Positions 8,070-16,310 of a stretch of 64,000 nt of DNA are shown piece by piece (position 1 is the first letter of the stretch; every line of letters begins with the position of its first letter). This DNA is from JABSSA01 sp039960995 (GTDB lineage Bacteria; Pseudomonadota; Alphaproteobacteria; Rhodobacterales; Rhodobacteraceae). A model generated the notes under the pieces. It was not told the DNA's origin, did no database searches, and saw only the letters and a list, made by a program, of their open reading frames with translations. Made by a program: the position numbers and the translations under genes. The DNA lies in assembly GCA_039960995.1 (NCBI GenBank), contig JBDVKF010000095.1, forward strand, positions 116,704-180,703. Direction: 5' to 3'.

Positions 8070-8513
8070 TCAGTTGGAACCCGTCCGTTCGCGGATTTCG
8101 CGTTTACGCATCGGCATCTTGTCGATGGATCTCGAAAGTTCCCGCACATCCCACGGGAATGGTTTGCGCAATTTCACGGCGCCGTCTTTTCCAACCAACA
8201 CCAATGCAAAGCCGCGCGGCCGCAAAGTGCGTCGCAATTGGCTTTGGCCATCTGGGTCAGTGTCCGTCAGAACGATCACATCACGCTCGGCCAATTCTTC
8301 AACACGGTCACGCAAAAGTTCCATTTGCTGGTTAAAATTGGGGTCATTAGGGCTGTCCGCAAAAACGATAATTGGGCGTTTCTCCCAAATAAACTGCTTC
8401 AAATCGTCTATATCTTCTTCAATGAAAACGGATTCTGGTGCAGGTTCATCACTGCCTTCAGCCCAGGCAGCTCCGGCCAAAAACCCTGCAAAAACAAATA
8501 CTATTGCGCGCAT
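8070..8513 (-). CDS. DUF4174 domain periplasmic protein
   Basis: A 147-residue product read from the ATG at 8513, which has GGAG 7 nt ahead; the frame is open far upstream but that extension is antisense to another gene. N-terminal signal peptide MRAIVFVFAGFLAGAAWAEG. The mature part has a thioredoxin-like layout without cysteines: LKQFIWEKRPIIVFADSPND, ERDVIVLTDTD, GFALVLVGKDGAVKLR, matching DUF4174. The family is periplasmic and of unknown function. It is convergent with pccA and divergent from the 8673 gene. Confidence 0.85.
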   Translation of the reverse strand: MRAIVFVFAGFLAGAAWAEGSDEPAPESVFIEEDIDDLKQFIWEKRPIIVFADSPNDPNFNQQMELLRDRVEELAERDVIVLTDTDPDGQSQLRRTLRPRGFALVLVGKDGAVKLRKPFPWDVRELSRSIDKMPMRKREIRERTGSN

Positions 8514-8672
8514 GACGACTCCTATTACCCATGCCAATGTAGTCGATTTTTCAGCGATTGCGATGGGTGAGTTGATCAATTTAGCTGTTAACCAGACTGC
8601 AAAGCCAAATGCACAGGATAAGACCCACAACGGGGTAACATATCTTCCCCGGACTTGTGGAAGGCAATCGGC

Positions 8673-9620
8673 ATGAAGATTATCGCACATATTGGCGCAC
8701 ACAGAACGTCCAGCACTTCGTTTCAAGCATATCTTGACCAACACAAGAACGACTTGGTGCAAGATGGTGTCGCAATTTGGGGATCGGAACGGACACGCAA
8801 GGGCTTGTTTGCCGGGCTGACACCTAAACCGGGCCCTGCTTATCGAAAAGACGTGGCCAATCGCGCGCGTGGCCGCATTCGCATGCAGCTTGAACAGGCC
8901 GAACGGAAGGGTGTAAGCACGCTTTTGGTGACCGAAGAAAACATGATCGGTTCGACACGTGCCAATTTGCGTGCAGGGCAGTTGTATCCAGCCATTGGTC
9001 AGAAGATGGCACGCTTTGATTGGGCGTTTGATCATCGTATTGATCGCATAATTCTCAGTACTCGATCGCATGAATTCTGGTGGAGCTCGGCAATTGCCTA
9101 TGCGGTCTCGCGCGGGGCGTCTATTCCCAGTCAGTCGGAACTGGGTTGTATAGCGGCCAATCGCCGTGGATGGCGGGACGTCATCACCGATCTTCATTGC
9201 GCAATGCCAGCAGCAGAAATTTTGGTAATGCCATTTGAAGCTTTTGCTGGACGTCCTGCTGTGATGTTGAATTGTGGTGCTGGGGTTCAGGCACCGGTAC
9301 CGGGCAATGTCGAATGGTTGAACCGTTCCCCTGAATTGAGCCAATTGCGCCGCGCCCTAAAAGCAAGAGGCGAAGCGGTTGATATCTTGCCCGATGGGCA
9401 CGGGCGCTGGAGCCCATTTTCTGATCAACAACAAGCTGATTTACGTGAGCTTTACGCCGATGATTTGTTTTGGTTGGCCGCAGGAGCGGACGGTTTAGCA
9501 AAACTGGTAGAAGACCCCCTGAAAGAGACTTGGCGCAATAGCCAAGCCAGCAGGGTATACAAAAATGACAGAGGACATTCCAATGACGGACGACAGCAAA
9601 AAGTGGCGCAGCCTGGCTGA
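8673..9620 (+). CDS. sulfotransferase-like P-loop protein
   Basis: A 315-residue cytosolic protein starting MKIIAHIGAHRTSSTSFQAY. The loop IGAHRTSSTS resembles the 5'-phosphosulfate-binding P-loop of PAPS-dependent sulfotransferases (compare HxGxxKTGTTSLQ), and ILSTRSHEFWWSSA resembles the 3'-phosphate-binding strand. Lys is replaced by Arg in the loop. Start 8673 has GGAAGG upstream; a TTG at 8655 is the alternative. The 3' end overlaps the mutase gene by 38 nt, so they are likely co-transcribed. Substrate unknown. Confidence 0.65.
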   Translation: MKIIAHIGAHRTSSTSFQAYLDQHKNDLVQDGVAIWGSERTRKGLFAGLTPKPGPAYRKDVANRARGRIRMQLEQAERKGVSTLLVTEENMIGSTRANLRAGQLYPAIGQKMARFDWAFDHRIDRIILSTRSHEFWWSSAIAYAVSRGASIPSQSELGCIAANRRGWRDVITDLHCAMPAAEILVMPFEAFAGRPAVMLNCGAGVQAPVPGNVEWLNRSPELSQLRRALKARGEAVDILPDGHGRWSPFSDQQQADLRELYADDLFWLAAGADGLAKLVEDPLKETWRNSQASRVYKNDRGHSNDGRQQKVAQPG

Positions 9621-11721
9621 ATCTGAACTGCGTGGACGCCCAATTGATGACCTGAACTGGAATACTCTTGAAGGGATCAAGGTTAAACCGCTGTACACAC
9701 AAGAGGATGCCGCCGGTCTTGATCATCTTGATACGGTTCCCGGTGCTGCACCGTTTACCCGTGGGGTAAAGGCGACCATGTATGCCGGGCGCCCTTGGAC
9801 CATCCGTCAATATGCCGGGTTTTCCACTGCCGAAGCATCCAACGCCTTTTACCGCAAAGCATTGGCTTCCGGTCAGCAGGGTGTGTCCGTCGCGTTCGAT
9901 CTGGCAACACACCGTGGATATGACAGCGACCATGATCGGGTTGTCGGGGATGTTGGCAAGGCGGGCGTGGCGATTGACTCGGTTGAGGATATGAAAATCC
10001 TCTTTGATGGTATTCCGCTGGAAAAAGTATCCGTTTCGATGACAATGAACGGGGCCGTCATCCCTGTGCTTGCGAATTTTATCGTGGCTGGGGAAGAACA
10101 AGGCGTTGATCGCGCCGCGCTGTCCGGAACCATTCAGAACGACATTCTGAAAGAATTCATGGTTCGGAATACTTATATCTATCCGCCAGAACCCTCGATG
10201 CGGATCATTGCAGATATCATCGAATACACATCCAACGAGATGCCAAAATTCAATTCGATCTCAATCTCCGGCTACCATATGCAGGAAGCAGGCGCGAATT
10301 TGGTGCAGGAATTGGCATTCACGCTGGCCGATGGACGTGAATATGTGCGCGCCGCTCTGGATCGCGGGATGGACGTCGACAAGTTCGCTGGGCGTTTGTC
10401 GTTCTTTTTTGCCATCGGAATGAATTTCTTCATGGAATCTGCAAAACTGCGCGCGGCGCGTTTGCTGTGGCACCGGATCATGTCAGAATTCGAACCCAAG
10501 AATCCGAAATCTTTGATGCTGCGTACCCATTGCCAAACATCCGGGGTAAGCCTGCAAGAACAGGACCCGTACAACAACATCGTGCGCACGGCATTCGAAG
10601 CGATGAGCGCGGTGTTGGGCGGAACGCAATCGCTGCATACGAATTCCTTTGACGAAGCGATTGCGTTGCCGACGGAATTCAGTGCGCGCATTGCCCGCAA
10701 CACGCAGTTGATCTTGCAAGAAGAAACCGGTGTTACCAATGTCGTCGACCCGCTTGCGGGATCTTATTATGTTGAAAGCCTCACCAACCAATTGGCCGAA
10801 GACGCGTGGAAGCTGATCCAAGAAGTTGAGGAAATGGGTGGCATGACCAAGGCGGTCGCGTCAGGCATGCCGAAGTTGCGCATAGAAGAAGCCGCCGCGA
10901 CACGGCAGGCCATGATTGATCGCGGCGATGAGGTGATCGTTGGCGTCAATAAATACCGGCTCGAGAAAGAAGACCCGATTGATATTCTGGAGATCGACAA
11001 TGAGGCCGTGCGCGAAAATCAGGTTGCACGACTTGAGGCGATCAAAGCATCCCGCGATGAAGCCGCATGTCAGGCCGCATTAAATGAACTGTCACGGCGC
11101 GCCAAAGAGGGCGGTAACCTGTTGGAAGCCGCCGTTGATGCCGCACGAGCGCGGGCATCTGTAGGAGAAATCAGCATGGCTATGGAAAAGGAATTTGGTC
11201 GCCACCGTGCGGAGGTCAAAACGCTGGCGGGTGTTTACGGCGCAGCTTATGAAGGTGATGAAGAATTCGCGGCGATCCAGAAAACCGTCGAAGATTTTGC
11301 CGAGGCTGAAGGGCGACGCCCAAGAATGTTGGTCGTGAAAATGGGTCAGGATGGGCATGATCGCGGCGCTAAGGTGATCGCGACAGCTTTTGCAGATATC
11401 GGGTTTGATGTGGATGTTGGACCCTTGTTCCAAACACCTGCAGAGGCGGCCCAGGATGCCATCGACAATGATGTGCATGTTATCGGAATATCCAGTCAGG
11501 CGGCCGGACACAAAACGTTGGCGCCGCAGTTGATTGACGCCCTAAAAGATCAAAACGCAGAAGAGATCATTGTGATTTGCGGTGGTGTCATCCCGCAGCA
11601 AGATTATGACTTTCTCTACAAGGCGGGCGTGAAAGCAATTTTTGGACCTGGGACAAATATTCCCAACGCTGCGCAGGATATTCTGAACCTGATCGGCAAA
11701 GGACCTGCATCTGCGGCTTAA
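9583..11721 (+). CDS. scpA: methylmalonyl-CoA mutase, single-chain, cobalamin-dependent
   Basis: A 712-residue mutase of the single-polypeptide type, converting (R)-methylmalonyl-CoA to succinyl-CoA. The TIM-barrel substrate domain occupies the first ~520 residues (TRGVKATMYAGRPWTIRQYAG near the N terminus, then QCGVS-type TSGVSLQEQDPYNN and GGTQSLHTNSFDEA). The C-terminal B12 domain has the lower-ligand motif GQDGHDRGAKVIA and later SSQAAGHKT and GGVIP. I chose ATG 9583 with AGAGGA 8 nt ahead; ATG 9565 adds six residues. The epimerase that links it to PccAB is not in the window. Confidence 0.96.
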   Translation: MTDDSKKWRSLAESELRGRPIDDLNWNTLEGIKVKPLYTQEDAAGLDHLDTVPGAAPFTRGVKATMYAGRPWTIRQYAGFSTAEASNAFYRKALASGQQGVSVAFDLATHRGYDSDHDRVVGDVGKAGVAIDSVEDMKILFDGIPLEKVSVSMTMNGAVIPVLANFIVAGEEQGVDRAALSGTIQNDILKEFMVRNTYIYPPEPSMRIIADIIEYTSNEMPKFNSISISGYHMQEAGANLVQELAFTLADGREYVRAALDRGMDVDKFAGRLSFFFAIGMNFFMESAKLRAARLLWHRIMSEFEPKNPKSLMLRTHCQTSGVSLQEQDPYNNIVRTAFEAMSAVLGGTQSLHTNSFDEAIALPTEFSARIARNTQLILQEETGVTNVVDPLAGSYYVESLTNQLAEDAWKLIQEVEEMGGMTKAVASGMPKLRIEEAAATRQAMIDRGDEVIVGVNKYRLEKEDPIDILEIDNEAVRENQVARLEAIKASRDEAACQAALNELSRRAKEGGNLLEAAVDAARARASVGEISMAMEKEFGRHRAEVKTLAGVYGAAYEGDEEFAAIQKTVEDFAEAEGRRPRMLVVKMGQDGHDRGAKVIATAFADIGFDVDVGPLFQTPAEAAQDAIDNDVHVIGISSQAAGHKTLAPQLIDALKDQNAEEIIVICGGVIPQQDYDFLYKAGVKAIFGPGTNIPNAAQDILNLIGKGPASAA

Positions 11722-11743
11722 TGCACTGTTGTTGGCGACCGAC

Positions 11744-11771
11744 ACGAAAGCCCGCGATTGCAGGCTTTCGT
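11744..11771. terminator. hairpin between convergent mutase and nhaA genes
   Basis: ACGAAAGCC at 11744-11752 pairs with GGCTTTCGT at 11763-11771 around a 10-nt loop, in the 76-bp gap between two convergent genes. Neither side has a clean T run, so it may act as a weak bidirectional terminator or an mRNA 3'-end stabiliser. Confidence 0.55.
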
Positions 11772-11797
11772 TGCCAAATAAGGTGCTTTTGTCGACC

Positions 11798-12994
11798 TTA
11801 GGCTTGTTCGGCCGAAGCGGTTTGTGCGTCGTCCGCTGTTGTGCGCGATGCAAGGATCAAGGCAAAATAACCCACTATTCCAGACACAACTGATCCGGAT
11901 AATACACCCAGACGCACATCGTTCATCATGCTCGGATCAGCATAGCTGAGGCCGCCAATGAACAGCGACATGGTAAAGCCAACCCCAGCCAAACACGCAA
12001 TGCCGTAGATGTGCAAAACATTGGCCCCATGCGGCATCTTGGCCAAACCGGTCTTGATCATAAGCATGGCCAAACCGAATACGCCAACTTGCTTGCCGAT
12101 GATCAAACCGGCGGCAATGCCCAAAGGCAGTGGGGCGAACAAATCAGCAAAGGTCATACCCTTAAGAACCACGCCTGCATTCGCAAATGCAAAGATCGGA
12201 ATGATCAGATACAGAACATATGGTGTCAGCCCGTGTTCCAATGAATGCAAAGGCGACTTACCCCATTTGTCTTTCAAAGGAATGCAGAAGGCCGTTACCA
12301 CTCCGGCGAGGGTTGCGTGTACACCGGATTTCAGAACGAAATACCACATGATCGCACCCAAAAGTAACGCAGGTGCCACGCGGTGTGCGCCTTTGAAATT
12401 CAACCAAAGCAAACCGGCAAGTGGCAGCAAAGACAAAAAGAGATAATCGATTTTCAGTTCGGCCGTATAAAACAAGGCAATGATAATAATGGCGCCAAGG
12501 TCGTCCAGAATGGCCAACGTTAACAAAAACACTTTCAACGACGCAGGGGCGCGGCTGCCTACCAATGCCAATATGCCTAGGGCAAACGCAATGTCTGTCG
12601 CGGCAGGAATCGCCCACCCCGGCAGGTTCACCGCGTGGTTCCAATTGATGAATACGAAAACGACTGCGGGCAATGCCATTCCGCCGACGGCTGCGATACC
12701 CGGCAATGCAACATCGCGCGGGTTTTTTAACTTGCCCTCTAACATCTCTCGCTTCAGCTCGAGCCCGATCAGAAAGAAGAAAACAGCCATCAACCCGTCA
12801 TTGATCCATAGAATCGCAGGCTTGGACAGGCCTTCGCCGTTCAACAGCACCGAAAACTGAGCGCCAAGAAACGCTTCATATGCCGGAGCAAGCCCAGAAT
12901 TCGCGATAATCATAGCCGCAAGTGCCGCCGCCATCAGAAGTATCCCGCCAGAGGCCTCGTGGTTGAAAAATCGATCTAACGCCCGCAGCAGCAT
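11798..12994 (-). CDS. nhaA: Na+/H+ antiporter NhaA
   Basis: A 398-residue inner-membrane antiporter that expels Na+ or Li+ in exchange for protons. About 12 hydrophobic segments are evident. Key acidic residues are present: Asp134 in AATDIAFALG and the ion-binding pair Asp164-Asp165 in AILDDLGAII, matching Asp133/163/164 of the E. coli protein. Length is normal. The N terminus FFNHEASGGILL is typical. It stands alone, convergent with the mutase and divergent from the VOC gene. Useful to a marine cell facing high sodium. Confidence 0.95.
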   Translation of the reverse strand: MLLRALDRFFNHEASGGILLMAAALAAMIIANSGLAPAYEAFLGAQFSVLLNGEGLSKPAILWINDGLMAVFFFLIGLELKREMLEGKLKNPRDVALPGIAAVGGMALPAVVFVFINWNHAVNLPGWAIPAATDIAFALGILALVGSRAPASLKVFLLTLAILDDLGAIIIIALFYTAELKIDYLFLSLLPLAGLLWLNFKGAHRVAPALLLGAIMWYFVLKSGVHATLAGVVTAFCIPLKDKWGKSPLHSLEHGLTPYVLYLIIPIFAFANAGVVLKGMTFADLFAPLPLGIAAGLIIGKQVGVFGLAMLMIKTGLAKMPHGANVLHIYGIACLAGVGFTMSLFIGGLSYADPSMMNDVRLGVLSGSVVSGIVGYFALILASRTTADDAQTASAEQA

Positions 12995-13101
12995 GAAGCT
13001 CTCCCAAATTCGTCAGGTGTTGAACCTCAATTGGCGCATTTGGGGTTAAAATCAAGGATATAACCTGCGATATTCCCGCGCACCCAACGGGAGAAGACAG
13101 A

Positions 13102-13713
13102 ATGTTGGAACTGGATCACCTTGCATTGGCCGGACCGACGTTGAAGGATGCGCGGGATACTGCGGAAAATGCGCTGGGCATTTCGTTGAATGATGGCGGT
13201 GAACATGCGGTCTTCAATACGCATAACGCGCTTTTGGGACTGGAAGACGGGCTTTATTTCGAGGCTATTGCGACAAACCCAAAAGCACCGCAACCATCAC
13301 GGCCCAGATGGTTTGATCTGGACAATTTCGACGGTGCGCCTCGGCTGACAAATTGGATTTGTCGGACAACAGATTTGGATGCATCATTGCAAAAATTGCC
13401 AGTGGATGCGGGTGAGCCGGTATCGTTACAACGGGGTGACTTGCGCTGGCGTATGGCTGTTCCTGCATCCGGGCGTTTGCCCTTTGACAATGTGTTTCCC
13501 GCGTTAATCCAATGGGATTCCGCACCAACGCCGTCCGAACTTTTGCCAAAATCAGGTGTGACTTTGCTTGGGCTGACAGTCCGGCACCCGGATATTTCTG
13601 AATTGTCAGTTATGTTGAACGGTATCTTAGATGATGCTCGTGTTCATTTTGAAACTGGTCCAGCAGGATTGTCAGCAACGTTCGAGACTCCAAATGGGAT
13701 ACGTGAGTTGTGA
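13102..13713 (+). CDS. VOC/glyoxalase-like domain protein
   Basis: A 203-residue cytosolic protein starting MLELDHLALAGPTLKDA, the opening strand and His of a glyoxalase-like (PF13468 type) fold, with LEDGLYFEAIATNP supplying the expected Glu on a later strand. The second half repeats the fold weakly (SGVTLLGLTVRHPDISEL). Proteins of this kind may be metal-dependent lyases or non-catalytic binders; the reaction is not deducible. Its stop overlaps the GTG start of the GNAT gene by 4 nt. Confidence 0.8.
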   Translation: MLELDHLALAGPTLKDARDTAENALGISLNDGGEHAVFNTHNALLGLEDGLYFEAIATNPKAPQPSRPRWFDLDNFDGAPRLTNWICRTTDLDASLQKLPVDAGEPVSLQRGDLRWRMAVPASGRLPFDNVFPALIQWDSAPTPSELLPKSGVTLLGLTVRHPDISELSVMLNGILDDARVHFETGPAGLSATFETPNGIREL

Positions 13714-14198
13714 TCCGATTGGCCACACAAGACGATGCGGGCTGGATTGCGGATATTTGGAGCAAGGTGATCAACGACACGACCTTGACGTTCACGACGC
13801 AGCCAAAGTCCGTCGATGACATTTCGCAGATGATTGCGGGTGCTGGCCCGGCGTTTTTGGTCGAGCACGGTCAAGGGTTTGCGACCTACGGCCTGTTCCG
13901 GGGCGGGCCTGGATATCAGCATGTACGCGAACACACGATTTATCTAGATGAAGCGGCGCAAGGTAAAGGGTTGGGCCGCGCATTGCTGACTGCATTGGAA
14001 AATGTGGGCATCGAACAAGCCATAGACATCTTTGTAGGGGGCATCAGCAGCAGTAATCCTGGCGCAAAAGCCTTTCATGAACGGATGGGATACAGGCAAG
14101 TTGCCGATATGCCGGGTTTGGGGCGAAAATGGGACAAGACCTTGGATCTTTGGTTTATGCAGAAAAACCTGCAAGACACCCGCGACGCGGGAGTTTAA
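13710..14198 (+). CDS. GNAT family N-acetyltransferase
   Basis: A 162-residue acetyltransferase starting at a GTG overlapping the previous stop (GTGA). The N-terminal MIRLATQDDAGWIADIW and the acetyl-CoA pyrophosphate-binding loop EAAQGKGLGRALL (Q/RxxGxG/A) are clear; then ISSSNPGAKAFHERMGYRQV gives the typical last motif. The sequence resembles phosphinothricin/amino-acid acetyltransferases (substrate-facing HTIYLDEAAQGKG). It probably acetylates a small amine; the exact acceptor is unknown. Confidence 0.88.
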   Translation: MIRLATQDDAGWIADIWSKVINDTTLTFTTQPKSVDDISQMIAGAGPAFLVEHGQGFATYGLFRGGPGYQHVREHTIYLDEAAQGKGLGRALLTALENVGIEQAIDIFVGGISSSNPGAKAFHERMGYRQVADMPGLGRKWDKTLDLWFMQKNLQDTRDAGV

Positions 14199-14207
14199 AG
14201 TAAGAGC

Positions 14208-14891
14208 ATGTCACTTTGGTCCCGTATATCCGAAGCGCTTCAGGCGCTGAGTTCAGGAGAAGGCCTTGCCGCAGTCTTTGATCGATTGCGCACGCCACCG
14301 GAACGTTCCGTTGCATTTGCAATTGCCGTTATTGCGCTTGGCGCAAAGATGGCCAAAGCGGATGGTCACGTCACGCGTGATGAGGTCACAGCCTTTCGCG
14401 AAATCTTTCATATCGCCGTGCAAGACGAAGCTGGCGCGGCACGTGTGTTCAACCTTGCCCGACAGGATGTTGCAGGTTTCGAAGAATATGCCGCGCGCAT
14501 CCGCAATATGTTCGAAGGGCATCCGCAAACCCTAAGCGATTTGGTCGAAGGTTTGTTTTATATTGCAATGGCGGACGGAATTTTCCATCCCAACGAAAAC
14601 GCATTTCTTGAACGGGTTTGCGAGATATTTGAACTGGAAGACCGTGAATATCGTGCGATCCGCGCACGCTTTGTCCCTGGTGAAGAACGTGACCCACATG
14701 ACGTTCTTGGTGTCGATCCAAGTATGCCGCTGGAAGACATGCGGAAAATCTGGCGCAAGATGGTGCGTGAAAACCATCCCGATGCCATGTTGTCACGTGG
14801 CGTTCCAGAAGAAGCCATCAGGCTGGCGGAGAAACGTATGATCGACATCAACCGCGCGTGGGAAGAAATCACCAGTCTGCGGACGCTATAA
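14208..14891 (+). CDS. DjlA-like co-chaperone: TerB-like region plus C-terminal J domain
   Basis: A 227-residue protein. The N-terminal ~140 residues are a helical TerB-like module with acidic motifs KMAKADGHVTRDEV and YIAMADGIFHPNEN, repeated twice as in the family. A J domain follows (DPHDVLGVDPSMPLEDMRKIW) with the HPD tripeptide in RENHPDAML that stimulates DnaK ATPase. Unlike E. coli DjlA there is no N-terminal membrane segment. The role is presumably recruiting Hsp70 to specific clients. It starts 9 nt after the GNAT gene and is followed by a nuclease-family gene at 3 nt. Confidence 0.87.
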   Translation: MSLWSRISEALQALSSGEGLAAVFDRLRTPPERSVAFAIAVIALGAKMAKADGHVTRDEVTAFREIFHIAVQDEAGAARVFNLARQDVAGFEEYAARIRNMFEGHPQTLSDLVEGLFYIAMADGIFHPNENAFLERVCEIFELEDREYRAIRARFVPGEERDPHDVLGVDPSMPLEDMRKIWRKMVRENHPDAMLSRGVPEEAIRLAEKRMIDINRAWEEITSLRTL

Positions 14892-14894
14892 ACC

Positions 14895-15920
14895 ATGCGG
14901 TTGGCGACATATAACATCGAATGGATGAGCGGCCTGTTTGGGCCTGATGACCAGCTGATGGAAGATGACGCGTGGTCATCACGGTATAACGTGACCCGTG
15001 CTCAGCAAATCGCGGCCCTTGGGCACGTGTTTCAAGCGGTGGATGCTGACGGCGTGATGATCATCGAAGCGCCGGATTCGTCGCCTAAACGCAGCACTGA
15101 AATAGCATTGGGGGCGTTTGCCAAAAGGTTTGAGTTGCGCACGCATGCCGTTGCCCATGGATTTTCAAATGACACGCAACAGGAAATTGCCTTTCTTTAT
15201 GATCCGGACGTTTTAACGGCGCACCATGATCCGCAGGGCCCAGAAAGCGGGGCAGGCGGGCGCGATGACGCCCCTCGGTTTGATGGTTTGTTCCGGCTTG
15301 ATCTGGATGTCGATGCGACCGAAGATTTGGTGCGCTTTTCCAAACCACCTTTGGAATTGCGTGTTGAAACGACCAGCGGTCAATGCGTGCGTATGATCGG
15401 AGCCCACCTGAAGTCAAAAGCGCCTCATGGGGCCAAAACCCGTGACGAAGTCATGCAGCAATCCATTGCCAATCGCAGAAAGCAATTGGCGCAAGCTATC
15501 TGGTTGCGATCACGCATCGCCCAGCATTTCGAGGCGGATGAATCGATCATATTGATGGGTGATTTGAATGACGGTCCGGGGCTAGATCAATACGAATATC
15601 TGTTCGGGCGATCCTCAGTAGAAATCATCCTTGGCAACAAGGATGAACCCAAACTGTTTGATCCCCACGCGGCCCGCGCATTGGGTCAGCGCATTGGGGC
15701 TGTGCCGACAACGTCGCGGTTCTGGATCAGCAAAGAAAAGCGGTATTTGCAAGCCTTGCTGGATTACATAATGATCTCGGAAGATCTGCGTCAAAAGGAT
15801 CCACACTGGCGCATCTGGCATCCTTTGGATGATCCGGAATGTTGGAAAAACACGAACTTGTGTGAGGCTTTGGTGGCAGCATCTGACCATTTCCCGGTGT
15901 CTTTGGATATCGAACTTTGA
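14895..15920 (+). CDS. endonuclease/exonuclease/phosphatase (EEP) family protein
   Basis: A 341-residue cytosolic protein with EEP-fold motifs: MRLATYNIEWMSGLFG (first strand, Asn), IIEAPDSS (metal-binding Glu), IGAHLKSKAPHG, MGDLNDGPG (Asp/Asn catalytic pair) and a terminal SDHFPVSLDI (Asp-His). All catalytic positions look intact, so a metal-dependent phosphodiesterase or nuclease is expected. It may be an extracellular DNase relative, but no signal peptide is seen. Three separate EEP-family genes occur in this window. Confidence 0.85.
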   Translation: MRLATYNIEWMSGLFGPDDQLMEDDAWSSRYNVTRAQQIAALGHVFQAVDADGVMIIEAPDSSPKRSTEIALGAFAKRFELRTHAVAHGFSNDTQQEIAFLYDPDVLTAHHDPQGPESGAGGRDDAPRFDGLFRLDLDVDATEDLVRFSKPPLELRVETTSGQCVRMIGAHLKSKAPHGAKTRDEVMQQSIANRRKQLAQAIWLRSRIAQHFEADESIILMGDLNDGPGLDQYEYLFGRSSVEIILGNKDEPKLFDPHAARALGQRIGAVPTTSRFWISKEKRYLQALLDYIMISEDLRQKDPHWRIWHPLDDPECWKNTNLCEALVAASDHFPVSLDIEL

Positions 15921-15950
15921 TGTTTTTGCACAATTTGGCATAATGGGCGC

Positions 15951-16310
15951 ATGAAACAATCAGTCATATTGATATTATGTATGTCTTTGACGACGCCTGT
16001 TGTGGCGCAAGGCGACGAGGCACCTTCGTTACTGGAACGCGGTGCGCAAATGTTCTTGGAAGGTCTGTTGGAGGAAATGGAACCTGCATTGGATGACATG
16101 CAGGATTTTGTCCTAAAAGCCGGACCAGCTTTCAAGGATTTTGTCGATGCAATGGGCCCAGCTTTGATTGAGGTGTTTGATCAGGTCGAAGATTGGAGCA
16201 CCTATGAGGTGCCCGAAATCCTTGAAAACGGTGACATCATCATTCGAAAAAAGCCACCCGCTGATCCAAAAGAACAGGGTGCAGACCCAGAAGAACAGAT
16301 CGACATTTAA
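15951..16310 (+). CDS. small secreted protein, conserved hypothetical
   Basis: A 119-residue protein with a signal peptide MKQSVILILCMSLTTPVVAQ cut after VAQ. The mature part is acidic and helical (LERGAQMFLEGLLEEMEPAL, FKDFVDAMGPALIEVFDQV) and ends in a Pro/Glu-rich tail with two PxEQ-like repeats (DPKEQGADPEEQIDI). Periplasmic location expected. Similar short acidic proteins are common in roseobacters, but no function is known to me. Its end overlaps that of the convergent ppx gene by 4 nt. Confidence 0.75.
   Translation: MKQSVILILCMSLTTPVVAQGDEAPSLLERGAQMFLEGLLEEMEPALDDMQDFVLKAGPAFKDFVDAMGPALIEVFDQVEDWSTYEVPEILENGDIIIRKKPPADPKEQGADPEEQIDI

Noticed and set aside
8514..9344. Long minus-strand extension of the DUF4174 frame
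   Set aside because: The signal peptide and ribosome site fix the start at 8513; the extension is antisense to the sulfotransferase-like gene.
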